This document shows positions 1 to 7,091 of a DNA stretch of 20,522 nucleotides, one piece after another. Position 1 is the first letter of the stretch; each line of letters starts with the position of its first letter. Location: assembly GCA_964436935.1 (NCBI GenBank), contig CAYTES010000022.1:1-20522 (forward strand), given 5' to 3'. Origin of the DNA: CAYTES01 sp964436935 (GTDB lineage: Bacteria > Patescibacteriota > Gracilibacteria > UBA1369 > UBA12473). The notes beneath the pieces were generated by a model. It made no database searches. It saw only the letters and a program-made list of their open reading frames with translations, and was not told the DNA's origin. The position numbers were made by a program, and so were the translations under genes.

Positions 1-1
1 T

Positions 2-24
2 GGGATTAGGTTACTCCTAATCCC
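2..24. terminator. Hairpin at window start, possible terminator of an upstream gene
   Basis: A perfect 9-bp inverted repeat (GGGATTAGG / CCTAATCCC) with a 5-nt loop. No long T tract follows, so it is only terminator-like. The gene it would serve lies outside the window. Positions 25-140 contain no convincing coding frame. Confidence 0.4.
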
Positions 25-142
25 TACTGGTGCTTTTCAAACGTGAACGCGGGTACAAATAAATCGTTTTCGGAGCGCAGCGGAGAAAACACCTTTTGCT
101 TCATTGATCAGTCGGCTCGCTCTACTCAACGTTGCGTCCTCC

Positions 143-151
143 TGCTACAAT
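143..151 (+). promoter_or_regulatory. Extended -10 promoter element of polX
   Basis: TGCTACAAT matches an extended -10 (TG-n-TATAAT with one mismatch). No good -35 is seen. Transcription would start about 7 nt downstream, almost exactly at the ATG at 158, so the message may be leaderless. This also argues against the upstream in-frame ATG at 104. Confidence 0.45.
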
Positions 152-157
152 CATCCT

Positions 158-1873
158 ATGGAGAATCAAAAAATCAGCCGTATTTTCCAGGAGATCGGTG
201 ACATCCTCGAGCTACAAGGAGTGAACCGTTTTCGGTATCTTTCCTACCACCGTGCCTCTCAGACCATCTCTAATCTTCAACGGGATCTAAGAGCCATTTA
301 TGAAGAAAATCCAATCGGGCTACGAGAAATTCCGGGTATCGGCCCCGCTCTCTCGGATAAAATCATCGAAATTTTAGAAACCGGTCAATGCAAGGAACAT
401 CAAACCCTCCTCTCAGGATTCAGCAAAGGTATTTTGGAGTTGCTCACCATTCGAGGACTTGGCCCCAAAAAAGTGAAAAAGTTTTATGATGAACTCGGGG
501 TAGACACGCTCGCCAAGCTCAAAGCGGCAGCCGAAACCGGCCAACTGGCAGGGCTCCCCGGGATGGGAGAAAAAAGCCAAACCGAAATTTTGAAATCCAT
601 TTCGGACCATGAAAAACACCGCGAACGAGCACTGCTGCATACCGCGACCCTTTTAGCGGAAGCCTTGGTGCGGTACATGGAGAAATGTCCGGAAGTGGAA
701 AAGGTGACCTATGCCGGAAGTTTGCGGCGGGGAAAAGAAACGATTGGGGACATTGATATTTTGACCACGGGAACCGATCATGAAAAAATCATCGACTATT
801 TTGTGTCGCAACCGGATGTGGACATCATCCTGGCACAGGGAGACACCAAAGCCAGCTTACTCTTGGAGGAAGGCATTCAAGTGGATTTGCGCGTGGTGGA
901 AGAGGCTAGTTTTGGAGCCGCACTCTATTATTTTACGGGCTCCAAAGAGCACAATATTCGAACCCGAAAGATCGCCATCAGCAAGGGGCTCAAGATCAAT
1001 GAGTATGGGCTGTATCGCGGGGAAGAATGGATTGCAGGACGAACGGAGGAAGAGATGTTTGAGGGATTGGAATTGCCGTATATTATTCCGGAGCTGAGAG
1101 AAGATTCCGGTGAAGTGGAAGCGGGCTACGCGGGACAACTTCCTCATTCGATTGAGGTGGATGACATTCGAGGGGACCTCCATGTCCATACCGAAGCAAG
1201 CGATGGAAAACACTCCTTGGAGGCCATGGTCGCAGAAGCGCGAAAACTCGGCTACGAGTACATGGCCATCACGGATCATTCGCCGGCGGTGCGGGTGGCG
1301 AATGGGCTAGATGAAAAACGGGTCATTGAACATATTGCTAAAATCGATGCGCTCAACGCCACCCTCAAGGATTTTAGAATTTTAAAAGGAGCTGAAATTG
1401 ATATTTTGGAAGACGGATCGCTTGATTATCCGGATGAAATTCTCAAAAAACTGGATCTGGTGAATATTTCGGTGCACAGCAAATTTGGCCTCACCGCCTC
1501 GGAGCAAACCGCACGGATCATCAAAGCCATGTCTCATCCCTTGGTGACGATGCTGTGCCACCCCACAGGACGCATCGTGAAACAACGAGAACCTTATTTG
1601 ATCGATATTGTGGCCATTGCCCGAGCGGCGAAAGAATATCGAGTGGCCCTGGAAATCAATGGGAGCGCCCGCCTCGATTTGAACCCCGGCAACTGCCGCC
1701 TGGCAAAAGAACAGGGCGCAAAATTCATGATCAACACGGATGCGCACCAAACCGAACACCTTCACTTCATGCGTTTTGGCATTCAAATGGCACGACGGGG
1801 ATGGATTGAGAAAGAGGATGTTTTGAATACGCTCCCCCTGGAGGAGCTATTGGGGTATTTTGGTCGACCGTGA
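158..1873 (+). CDS. polX: DNA polymerase/3'-5' exonuclease PolX (family X polymerase with PHP domain)
   Basis: A family X polymerase that fills short gaps during base excision repair, with a C-terminal PHP metal-dependent phosphoesterase domain. It is 571 residues, the usual size for bacterial PolX. Residues 1-150 carry the helix-hairpin-helix region, with IPGIGP near 58-63 and IRGLGPKK near 98-105. The polymerase palm shows GSLRRG at 187-192 and GDIDIL at 197-202; Asp198, Asp200 and Asp243 (QVDLRV) form the metal-binding triad. The PHP domain from about 337 keeps HVH at 342-344, TDH at 372-374, Glu413, His440, CHPTGR at 467-472 and TDAH at 527-530, so both activities look intact. The family normally begins with a short segment like MENQKISRIF, which fixes the start at 158 rather than the in-frame ATG at 104; the -10 element just upstream agrees. 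Confidence 0.95.
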   Translation: MENQKISRIFQEIGDILELQGVNRFRYLSYHRASQTISNLQRDLRAIYEENPIGLREIPGIGPALSDKIIEILETGQCKEHQTLLSGFSKGILELLTIRGLGPKKVKKFYDELGVDTLAKLKAAAETGQLAGLPGMGEKSQTEILKSISDHEKHRERALLHTATLLAEALVRYMEKCPEVEKVTYAGSLRRGKETIGDIDILTTGTDHEKIIDYFVSQPDVDIILAQGDTKASLLLEEGIQVDLRVVEEASFGAALYYFTGSKEHNIRTRKIAISKGLKINEYGLYRGEEWIAGRTEEEMFEGLELPYIIPELREDSGEVEAGYAGQLPHSIEVDDIRGDLHVHTEASDGKHSLEAMVAEARKLGYEYMAITDHSPAVRVANGLDEKRVIEHIAKIDALNATLKDFRILKGAEIDILEDGSLDYPDEILKKLDLVNISVHSKFGLTASEQTARIIKAMSHPLVTMLCHPTGRIVKQREPYLIDIVAIARAAKEYRVALEINGSARLDLNPGNCRLAKEQGAKFMINTDAHQTEHLHFMRFGIQMARRGWIEKEDVLNTLPLEELLGYFGRP

Positions 1874-1905
1874 ACGGTTTTCGAGAATTAGCGAAGAGAT
1901 TTATT

Positions 1906-2201
1906 TAGGAGCTGTTCACATAAAAGGTTTGATAATGGAAGCGAGGTTATTTTTATCAGTTCAAGGAAAGACGAGGAGGCCCNNNNNNNNNNTTAGGCGG
2001 GTCGAGGAGGATTGACGATGAAATGGAAAAAATGAACGCTCCCCTTTCGGGGGCCCGCCCTACGGGCAAACCTCCAAGGAGCCCGTCTTCTTTGTTATTC
2101 GTCGCTTCCGTACCTTCCAGGTACGCTACGCTCCTCATGCCTCGAATCCAGACCCCTTATGAGGTTTGCCATTACAAACTCTTTTAGGTGAACAGCTCCT
2201 A
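1906..2201. mobile_element. TA-flanked miniature element with inverted repeats (MITE-like), containing an N gap
   Basis: The body at 1908-2199 begins GGAGCTGTTCAC and ends with its complement GTGAACAGCTCC. Similarity of the two ends continues for about 32 nt with a few indels (TAAAAG, GTTTG, TAATGG in both). Both sides carry TA, compatible with a TA target duplication. The inside has no plausible gene but folds strongly on the right: CCCC/GGGG at 2041-2052, GCCCG/CGGGC at 2053-2067 and CGTACC/GGTACG at 2110-2126. A shorter relative lies at 5578-5621. Tc1/mariner-IS630 transposons use TA targets, so such an element elsewhere in the genome could mobilise it; that is inference. This explains most of the gene-free stretch after polX. 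Confidence 0.7.
1983..1992. other. Assembly gap (10 N)
   Basis: Ten N bases inside the miniature element. Similar short motifs lie on both sides (CGAGGAGG just before, TCGAGGAGG just after), so the true length here is unknown. This is a typical failure at a multicopy repeat. Confidence 0.98.
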
Positions 2202-2495
2202 AAACGCCACCAGCACTTTCCCCATGATTTGATCCAAAGCGATCGCCCCAAACGCGTCACTATCCGTGGACTCACGCCAGTGATCCCCTTTCATGAAATA
2301 CCGATTTCCTTCCCGATGGTCGATACGTTTCACCATCCATTGGGCTTCTGTTTTAAACACCACCACGTCCCCCACTTTCCTTTTTCCGTGACACCAAATT
2401 ATCACGAGCTGTCCCGACTTCAATGTGGGCCTCATGCTTTCGCCATGAACCCGAAAGAAACGGATCGGAAATTTTAAAAATTGGAGTAAAAACAT
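2199..2495 (-). CDS. sodX: Nickel-type superoxide dismutase maturation protease (S26 signal-peptidase-like)
   Basis: A 98-residue single-domain S26-family serine protease. It carries the catalytic-serine box GESMRPTL (Ser20), a second box ending in MVKRID with the presumed catalytic Lys56, and the C-terminal box GDHWRESTDSDAFG near 70-83, the counterpart of GDN-x-x-S-x-D-SR in signal peptidases. There is no clear membrane anchor, only a short hydrophobic N-terminus. The specific role comes from context: the nickel SOD gene lies 4 nt upstream on the same strand, as in other sodN-sodX pairs, and needs cleavage to free its nickel-binding N-terminal His. The gene ends V-A-F-TAG, where the TAG is formed by the edge of the miniature element at 1906-2201. 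A general type I signal peptidase is the alternative. Confidence 0.85.
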   Translation of the reverse strand: MFLLQFLKFPIRFFRVHGESMRPTLKSGQLVIIWCHGKRKVGDVVVFKTEAQWMVKRIDHREGNRYFMKGDHWRESTDSDAFGAIALDQIMGKVLVAF

Positions 2496-2499
2496 CAGC

Positions 2500-2949
2500 C
2501 TATTTCTTGGTTTCCATGAAAATACCGGCCATTTCTTCGACCATCGTTTTCAATTTTTTGGCCTCCTCACTCGACACGCTTCGTTTCACAACCGAGCACT
2601 GCTTGGTGATTTTCCATACTTTTTCATGCAATTCCGGCCAACGCTCGAGGTGCTCCGGCTTGAAGTAGTCGGCCCATAAGATGAGCACTTCGCTTTTACA
2701 AATCTGGGCGTATTCTTCCTTCACCGCCACCGCCCGTCCGACCGTATTCTGAAAATCCAATACTTCATGCAAATTGCTCCATTCCGGCAAGTGCAGCCCT
2801 TCCATTTTTTCCGTGAGCTTCACGCACGTTTCCGCGGCCCACTTCATGGAGTCAGGCTCATAAACCCCACAAGGCACATCGCAATGCGCGGAAGCGGTAG
2901 GAATGGAGAACTTTTCCAATATTTTTTTCAATGAAGCAATGGAATTCAT
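2500..2949 (-). CDS. sodN: Nickel superoxide dismutase precursor
   Basis: Nickel-dependent enzyme that converts superoxide to oxygen and hydrogen peroxide. The 149-residue precursor has a 21-residue leader ending TASA, then the nickel hook HCDVPCGVYEP. His22, Cys23 and Cys27 correspond to nickel ligands His1, Cys2 and Cys6, and the hook Tyr is kept. Further family matches are ILWADYFKPEHLERWPELH and the C-terminal IFMETKK. The mature protein would be about 128 residues, slightly longer than the 117 of Streptomyces. An in-frame ATG at 2994 lies upstream of a perfect TATAAT, so the start at 2949 is preferred. The maturation protease gene follows after 4 nt, forming a two-gene operon. On ungapped comparison with the Streptomyces enzyme, second-sphere residues Glu17 and Arg47 are Ala and Tyr. 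No Shine-Dalgarno sequence is seen. Confidence 0.93.
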   Translation of the reverse strand: MNSIASLKKILEKFSIPTASAHCDVPCGVYEPDSMKWAAETCVKLTEKMEGLHLPEWSNLHEVLDFQNTVGRAVAVKEEYAQICKSEVLILWADYFKPEHLERWPELHEKVWKITKQCSVVKRSVSSEEAKKLKTMVEEMAGIFMETKK

Positions 2950-2982
2950 ACTGTAAAAATTAAAAGGTAGTCGGGGCTTTGG

Positions 2983-3011
2983 ATTATAAACCAATTTCCA
3001 TCGAATATAAA
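2983..3011 (-). promoter_or_regulatory. Promoter of the sodN-sodX operon
   Basis: On the minus strand, TTTATA (3006-3011) is followed after 17 nt by a perfect TATAAT (2983-2988). Predicted transcription start is near 2976, giving a leader of about 27 nt before the sodN ATG at 2949. Confidence 0.5.
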
Positions 3012-3086
3012 TCCTAACGCACTGACTCCTTCGGAGCCCAAATCTTTAGAAGCGCATCGACAGGACTCCAACGTCAGCCTTGATGC

Positions 3087-3719
3087 CTATTCCCATAGGG
3101 CACGCGTACACTCTTGGATCGTTTGCTTCACCGCCTCAGGAATTTCTCCACGAACCCCGTTGATATACGGCCAATAAGACAATTCCACATTCACAACTGT
3201 AAACGGGTAATAGGAAAATTGGTGCACATAGCGCTGGCGAGAACAGGACTCAGTGTTTATCGAGGAGCATCTCCATTCCTCTTTTGTCGTAAAAACAATA
3301 TGCGTTCGCCCCAAAAAACCCTTATAGGTGGAAATAAAATTTTGTCCCTCGTCATTCTCATATGCTTTGTCGTAAGCACTTAAATCCTTATCCTTCTCGA
3401 CAAAACGTTCGACGTCATTGGAATAATCTATTTCCTGCCAAATCACCATGGTGGCAAAGCACTCCGGCTCCAGCATAGGAGCGACTCCTTCTTTCGGTTC
3501 GCAAGGACGAATCTCAATCGCTTCCCAAGAATTTTGGTTCGAATCGTCGCTATGAATGGTTTCATGCATCACATAATTCTCGGGGAGAACAGACAACAGT
3601 TGGGAGGACAAGCGTTCGGCGGATTGGCTTGAAAGCCACAACCAATACAAAATCCCTACAAATAGCAAAAATCCCACTGCAATAGAAATTATTTTCATCC
3701 CTCGGAATATTTTTCTCAT
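3087..3719 (-). CDS. Hypothetical protein with one N-terminal membrane helix
   Basis: About 210 residues when started at the ATG at 3719 (MRKIFRGMKII); the frame is open to an ATG at 3785, and 3698 is another possible start. Basic residues precede one hydrophobic helix (IISIAVGFLLFVGILYWLWL), after which about 180 residues would lie outside the cytoplasm. That part has four Cys in two close groups (RPCEP/PECFA and WRCSS/ESCSR), which could form disulfides, and many Trp and Tyr. I do not recognise a family. It precedes sodN on the same strand by about 140 nt, but sodN has its own promoter, so co-transcription is doubtful. Confidence 0.7.
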   Translation of the reverse strand: MRKIFRGMKIISIAVGFLLFVGILYWLWLSSQSAERLSSQLLSVLPENYVMHETIHSDDSNQNSWEAIEIRPCEPKEGVAPMLEPECFATMVIWQEIDYSNDVERFVEKDKDLSAYDKAYENDEGQNFISTYKGFLGRTHIVFTTKEEWRCSSINTESCSRQRYVHQFSYYPFTVVNVELSYWPYINGVRGEIPEAVKQTIQECTRALWE

Positions 3720-3862
3720 CGCGCGCCTGGTAAAAGATAAGTCTAAAATGGATTCCAATATAAAGAAGAATTTTGCTTCGCTCACAAAAATGGGTTGACG
3801 GATAAACTGATCGTTGGCGATTACGCTCCAATTTGAAACTTTTCGGGGGAATGGATTGTCTG

Positions 3863-3868
3863 TATAAT
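3863..3868 (+). promoter_or_regulatory. -10 element of the SLH-protein gene
   Basis: A perfect TATAAT 28 nt before the ATG at 3896. The sequence 17 nt upstream (TTTTCG) is a poor -35. The leader would be about 20 nt and has no Shine-Dalgarno motif. Confidence 0.4.
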
Positions 3869-3895
3869 TAAATCCCTAATTATTTTTTACACTCC

Positions 3896-5580
3896 ATGAA
3901 TTCCCTGAAATCCCTTTCCGCCTTCACCTCCCTCTTTTTACTCTTAATGCTGCAATCCCCCCTCGCCACGTTTGCCGCATCTTCCACCGGATTTAGCGAT
4001 GTACAAGAAGATTACCCTTATTATGATGCGATCCTCTACGTTCAATCCGAAGGAATTGTGCAAAGATACCCCGATAACCCGACAATCCGATCAACCGCGC
4101 AGAGTTCACCAAAATTTTAATCAATGCCAATTATACGGAAAAAGAAATTGTTTCTTGTTTGGAGGGAACCAAAACCCGAGAAATGCTCTCTCTTTTCAAT
4201 GATGTGCCGCGCAGCGAATGGTTTTCTCCCTATGTTTGTATGGCGAAAGAGCTTGGAATCATTGGCGGCTATCCCGATGGAAGTTTTAAACCGGCTCGAT
4301 TCATCAATTTCGCCGAATCCTCTAAAATCATTGACCTGAGTTATGGCATTGAGGTGGATACGACCTTGGAGCCTTGGTATCACGGGTATGTGGACGGATT
4401 GGGAAATCGCTCCGCCATCCCCACCACTATTGATGCCTTTGATCAATATTTGACACGCGGGGAAATGGCTCAAATGATTTATCTTCTGGATAATGAGATC
4501 ACGGATCAACCCTCGGACACGTATCAAACCCTTGAAGTAGAAGGCGAAACGGAGGCGTTGCCGAGTCCGGACTTGGCGGTGACGGATATTTCACTCAAGG
4601 ACACCGGAGAGGTTCAATTCACCGTTTCCAACGTGGGCAACGAAGACATTCAGTCCGTGAATGGCGACATGGCCGAAGGCGATGTCAAAATCTATTTCGA
4701 TGACAACTTGGTTTATGTCTCGGTCTTGGGCATGACCGCCTACGACTACGGTACAGAATTTTATCAATCCGGGAGTTCAACGACCTTTGCAAGCGATCAA
4801 ATCCCCGTCAGTGGAACCGAGGTGAAAGTTTGTATTGAATCTCAAGATATTATTTCAAATGACAGCGATGCCTCCAATGATTGTAAAACAGAAAAATTCA
4901 ATATAGATTTGGCGCTCACCGAGCTTACTTTGAATGATGAGGGCGTGGTCCAATTCACGGTTTCTAATCTCGGCAATCAAGCCATTCAAACCATTGATGG
5001 GGATATGGGCGAAGGCGATGTCAAATTCTATTTCGATGACGAACTGGTCGGGGTCACCGTACTCGGGATGAAAGCCTATGACTATGGAACGGAATTTTAT
5101 CAACCCGGCGGAGAAACCCTCATCAACAGCGGATTCATTCCAGAAAGTGGTACCATCGTCAAAGTCTGTCTCGAACCTCAGGACATGATTGAGGGTGTCG
5201 ATGGAACTGCCGATAATGACTGTTTTTCGACCAAATTCAGCATCGATCTGGCCACCACTAAACTATCGTTAAACAGTTCCGGAGAGGTTGAATTCACGGT
5301 CTCCAATCTCGGCAATCAAGCCATTCAAACGCTTGATGGCGATATGGCCGAGGGCGATGTCAAATTCTATATCAACGACGAGCTGGTCGCGGTCACGGTC
5401 CTGGGCATGAAAGCCTATGATTATGGAACGGAGTTTTATCAATCTGGAGGTGAAACCCTCATCAATAGCGGGGTGGTTCCCGAAAGTAGCGACACCTTTA
5501 GAGTGTGCCTGGAACCCGAGGACATGATTGAGGGTGTGGACGCCAATGAGGAGAACAACTGCCTTTCGGTGACATTTTAG
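3896..5580 (+). pseudogene. Secreted SLH-domain protein with three CARDB-like repeats, frameshifted in the first SLH motif
   Basis: The N-terminus is a signal peptide of about 27 residues (hydrophobic SLFLLLMLQSPLATFA). SLH motif 1 follows (FSDVQEDYPYYDAILYV), but its reading frame changes near 4078. The first frame reads YPDN and soon stops at 4118-4120; the next frame opens at 4078 with PDNPINRAEFTKIL, the normal continuation. Compared with the usual YPDGTFxPDxPINRAEF, about 10 nt appear missing. SLH motif 2 (FNDVPRSEWFSPYVCMAKE, then GGYPDGSFKP) and a weaker third region follow. Three CARDB-like beta domains of 111-113 residues complete the protein. SLH domains usually bind cell-wall polymers, so this is probably a surface protein. 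The long intact downstream frame suggests a recent mutation or an assembly error. The stop TAG overlaps the edge of the element at 5578-5621. Confidence 0.8.
4570..5577 (+). repeat. Three tandem CARDB-like repeats of about 336 bp
   Basis: Units begin at 4570, 4906 and 5245, each with Asp-Leu-Ala. Shared signatures are FTVSN(V/L)GN, GDMxEGDVK, VLGMxAYDYGTEFYQ and a Cys pair near the end (VCxEx...N(D/N)C) that could form a disulfide. Units 2 and 3 are nearly identical over long stretches of protein and DNA; unit 1 is more divergent. This suggests that units 2 and 3 arose by the more recent duplication. Confidence 0.85.
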
Positions 5581-5621
5581 GAGCTGTTCATCTAAAGGAG
5601 TTTGTACTGGCACAGCTCCTA
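5578..5621. mobile_element. 40-bp miniature relative of the element at 1906-2201
   Basis: The body at 5580-5619 is flanked by TA on both sides. Its left 33 nt match the right end of the larger element, read in reverse, at 30 of 33 positions by hand. Its last 8 nt (ACAGCTCC) complement its first 8 (GGAGCTGT). It looks like an internally deleted copy. It separates two convergent genes and supplies both TAG stop codons. The 8-bp stem could also act as a bidirectional transcription barrier. Confidence 0.7.
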
Positions 5622-7004
5622 GTTGATTTTATCAATGAACTCTTGAGGGCTCAGGATAAGTCTGGATTCCATCCATTCTTTGAGCACTAAAATCAATCGC
5701 TGCGAGTTCAATTGATTTCCTTCATCCATCAAATCCAAATCCTCAAAAATCTGGCGAGTGGTTTTCTGAGAGGCGTCTGCTGTGAACATTTGCAAAAATT
5801 CCATCAACGTATTTTCAATGGAAGGGTCATAATCACTCCAATTGAATTCCATGACGTCACCGGTTTCACGTGCCAAAATTTCAATAAAACTGTCTCGCTC
5901 CATTCCATCAAATGGCAAATCGTAATACGCCATAATGGCATTCACACGAGCCATTGATACTTCTTTATGTAAAGCAGCTTCATCGCCCAAAGCGTGTGGC
6001 GTATTCTGGATAAACTCTGTCCCATTGATGTTGATTTTGATCCAATCCACTTGCATGGTTTGAAGATCCAGCGCACAAGTGGACTCGTTGAATAAAATTT
6101 CAATATCTCCATTGCTATTTTTACCCAAAATTTTAATCTTTTTATCCTGATTTTTATCATCCACCTTTAATTTATCCAGAACCATTTTTTGCTCTGCTTC
6201 CGTCACTTGTTTATAACGCTGATTTTCTTGATTTTTTTGGGCTTCTGTCACCGCTTGAGGCACCAATTTATATTTTTGCTGGACCTGAATCAATTCGTGA
6301 ATCCGATCCTTTGGATTCAACTCGGGATCCCTCAAAATATCATAAAATTCTTGCTGAGCGGCAGGAGTATTACCCAAATTCAAAATGGTGCGCTCCACAT
6401 CTTGCGCTTCCGCCATCTTCACATTCAACGATTCCTGTTCCTTTGGAGATAGCTTTCCGAACTCTCCAGCCTTAACCTCCTGATTGAGTTGTTCCAAAAA
6501 TTTCAAGCGGGCACGACTTTCGATTAAAGGAGCCTTGCTCAAGGCAATTATTTTTTTATCCTTTACGGCTGTTTCGATAAAATCTTTCTCCTCGAGCCGA
6601 CTTAAAATCGCCTTACTCCTTCGATAATCCCGTTCAAAGCTTTGTCGCTGCTCCTCGGACATTTCGAGTTTTTTCAACTCGATATCGTCCGCACCGTCCA
6701 TTTCGGGGACTGCAAAAAGTACCTTCAAGCGTTCATGGGGCTTTAATGATTTCAAGTGCACATACTGAGCCTCATCAAGGGAAGTATGGGTTACCGATTC
6801 AATTTTTTTGAACTCTTCCAACGTTTCGGCATGCTTTAAAACATGCGCGGCGTCCATCCACCGTTTGGCCATCACGCGCTCTTGCATTTTTTCCACGTAC
6901 TCGGGACTAGGCTGTCTATCGCCATTTTCCAATGCGTTAACATCCCCTTCTTCCCTTTCCGGAGGGAGTTCGAGTTTTTTCCCTGTTTCAAATGGATTTG
7001 TCAT
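5619..7004 (-). CDS. Hypothetical soluble protein, 461 residues
   Basis: No signal peptide or membrane helix. The N-terminus is polar and probably disordered (MTNPFETGKKLELPPEREEG). Residues 30-290 are rich in Glu, Lys and Gln and look largely alpha-helical, possibly with coiled-coil stretches. A more globular segment around 300-345 (KIKILGKNSNGDIEILFNE) looks like beta strands, and the C-terminal part is helical again. I do not recognise a family. It is divergent from the gene at 7092 across an 87-nt AT-rich gap and convergent with the SLH gene. Its TAG stop is made by the edge of the miniature element; without the insertion it would be TAA at the same codon. The long frame with ordinary composition supports a real gene. 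Confidence 0.8.
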   Translation of the reverse strand: MTNPFETGKKLELPPEREEGDVNALENGDRQPSPEYVEKMQERVMAKRWMDAAHVLKHAETLEEFKKIESVTHTSLDEAQYVHLKSLKPHERLKVLFAVPEMDGADDIELKKLEMSEEQRQSFERDYRRSKAILSRLEEKDFIETAVKDKKIIALSKAPLIESRARLKFLEQLNQEVKAGEFGKLSPKEQESLNVKMAEAQDVERTILNLGNTPAAQQEFYDILRDPELNPKDRIHELIQVQQKYKLVPQAVTEAQKNQENQRYKQVTEAEQKMVLDKLKVDDKNQDKKIKILGKNSNGDIEILFNESTCALDLQTMQVDWIKININGTEFIQNTPHALGDEAALHKEVSMARVNAIMAYYDLPFDGMERDSFIEILARETGDVMEFNWSDYDPSIENTLMEFLQMFTADASQKTTRQIFEDLDLMDEGNQLNSQRLILVLKEWMESRLILSPQEFIDKIN

Positions 7005-7025
7005 ATCTATTCATTTTAAACTAAT

Positions 7026-7054
7026 TTGCATAAATTGTAAATTTAATTTATAAT
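7026..7054 (+). promoter_or_regulatory. Promoter of the gene at 7092
   Basis: TTGCAT (7026-7031), a 17-nt spacer and a perfect TATAAT (7049-7054). The leader is about 30 nt and AT-rich, without a Shine-Dalgarno sequence. The same 87-nt gap must also hold the promoter of the divergent gene starting at 7004, where only weak matches such as TACAAT are visible. Confidence 0.6.
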
Positions 7055-7091
7055 AATATAATTTCAACAACTAATCCCTAAAAATACAATA

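Noticed and set aside
857..1786. Antisense frames within polX
   Set aside because: They lie opposite intact catalytic motifs of PolX and have no domain or start signal of their own.
2166..2477. Plus-strand frame of 103 codons opposite sodX
   Set aside because: It starts inside the miniature element and runs antisense to sodX, which has clear protease motifs. The similar start of a minus frame at 5269-5613 is due only to the shared element end.
2995..3086. Terminator downstream of the membrane protein gene
   Set aside because: CTCC/GGAG around 3026-3037 forms only a 4-bp stem and no T tract follows on the minus strand.
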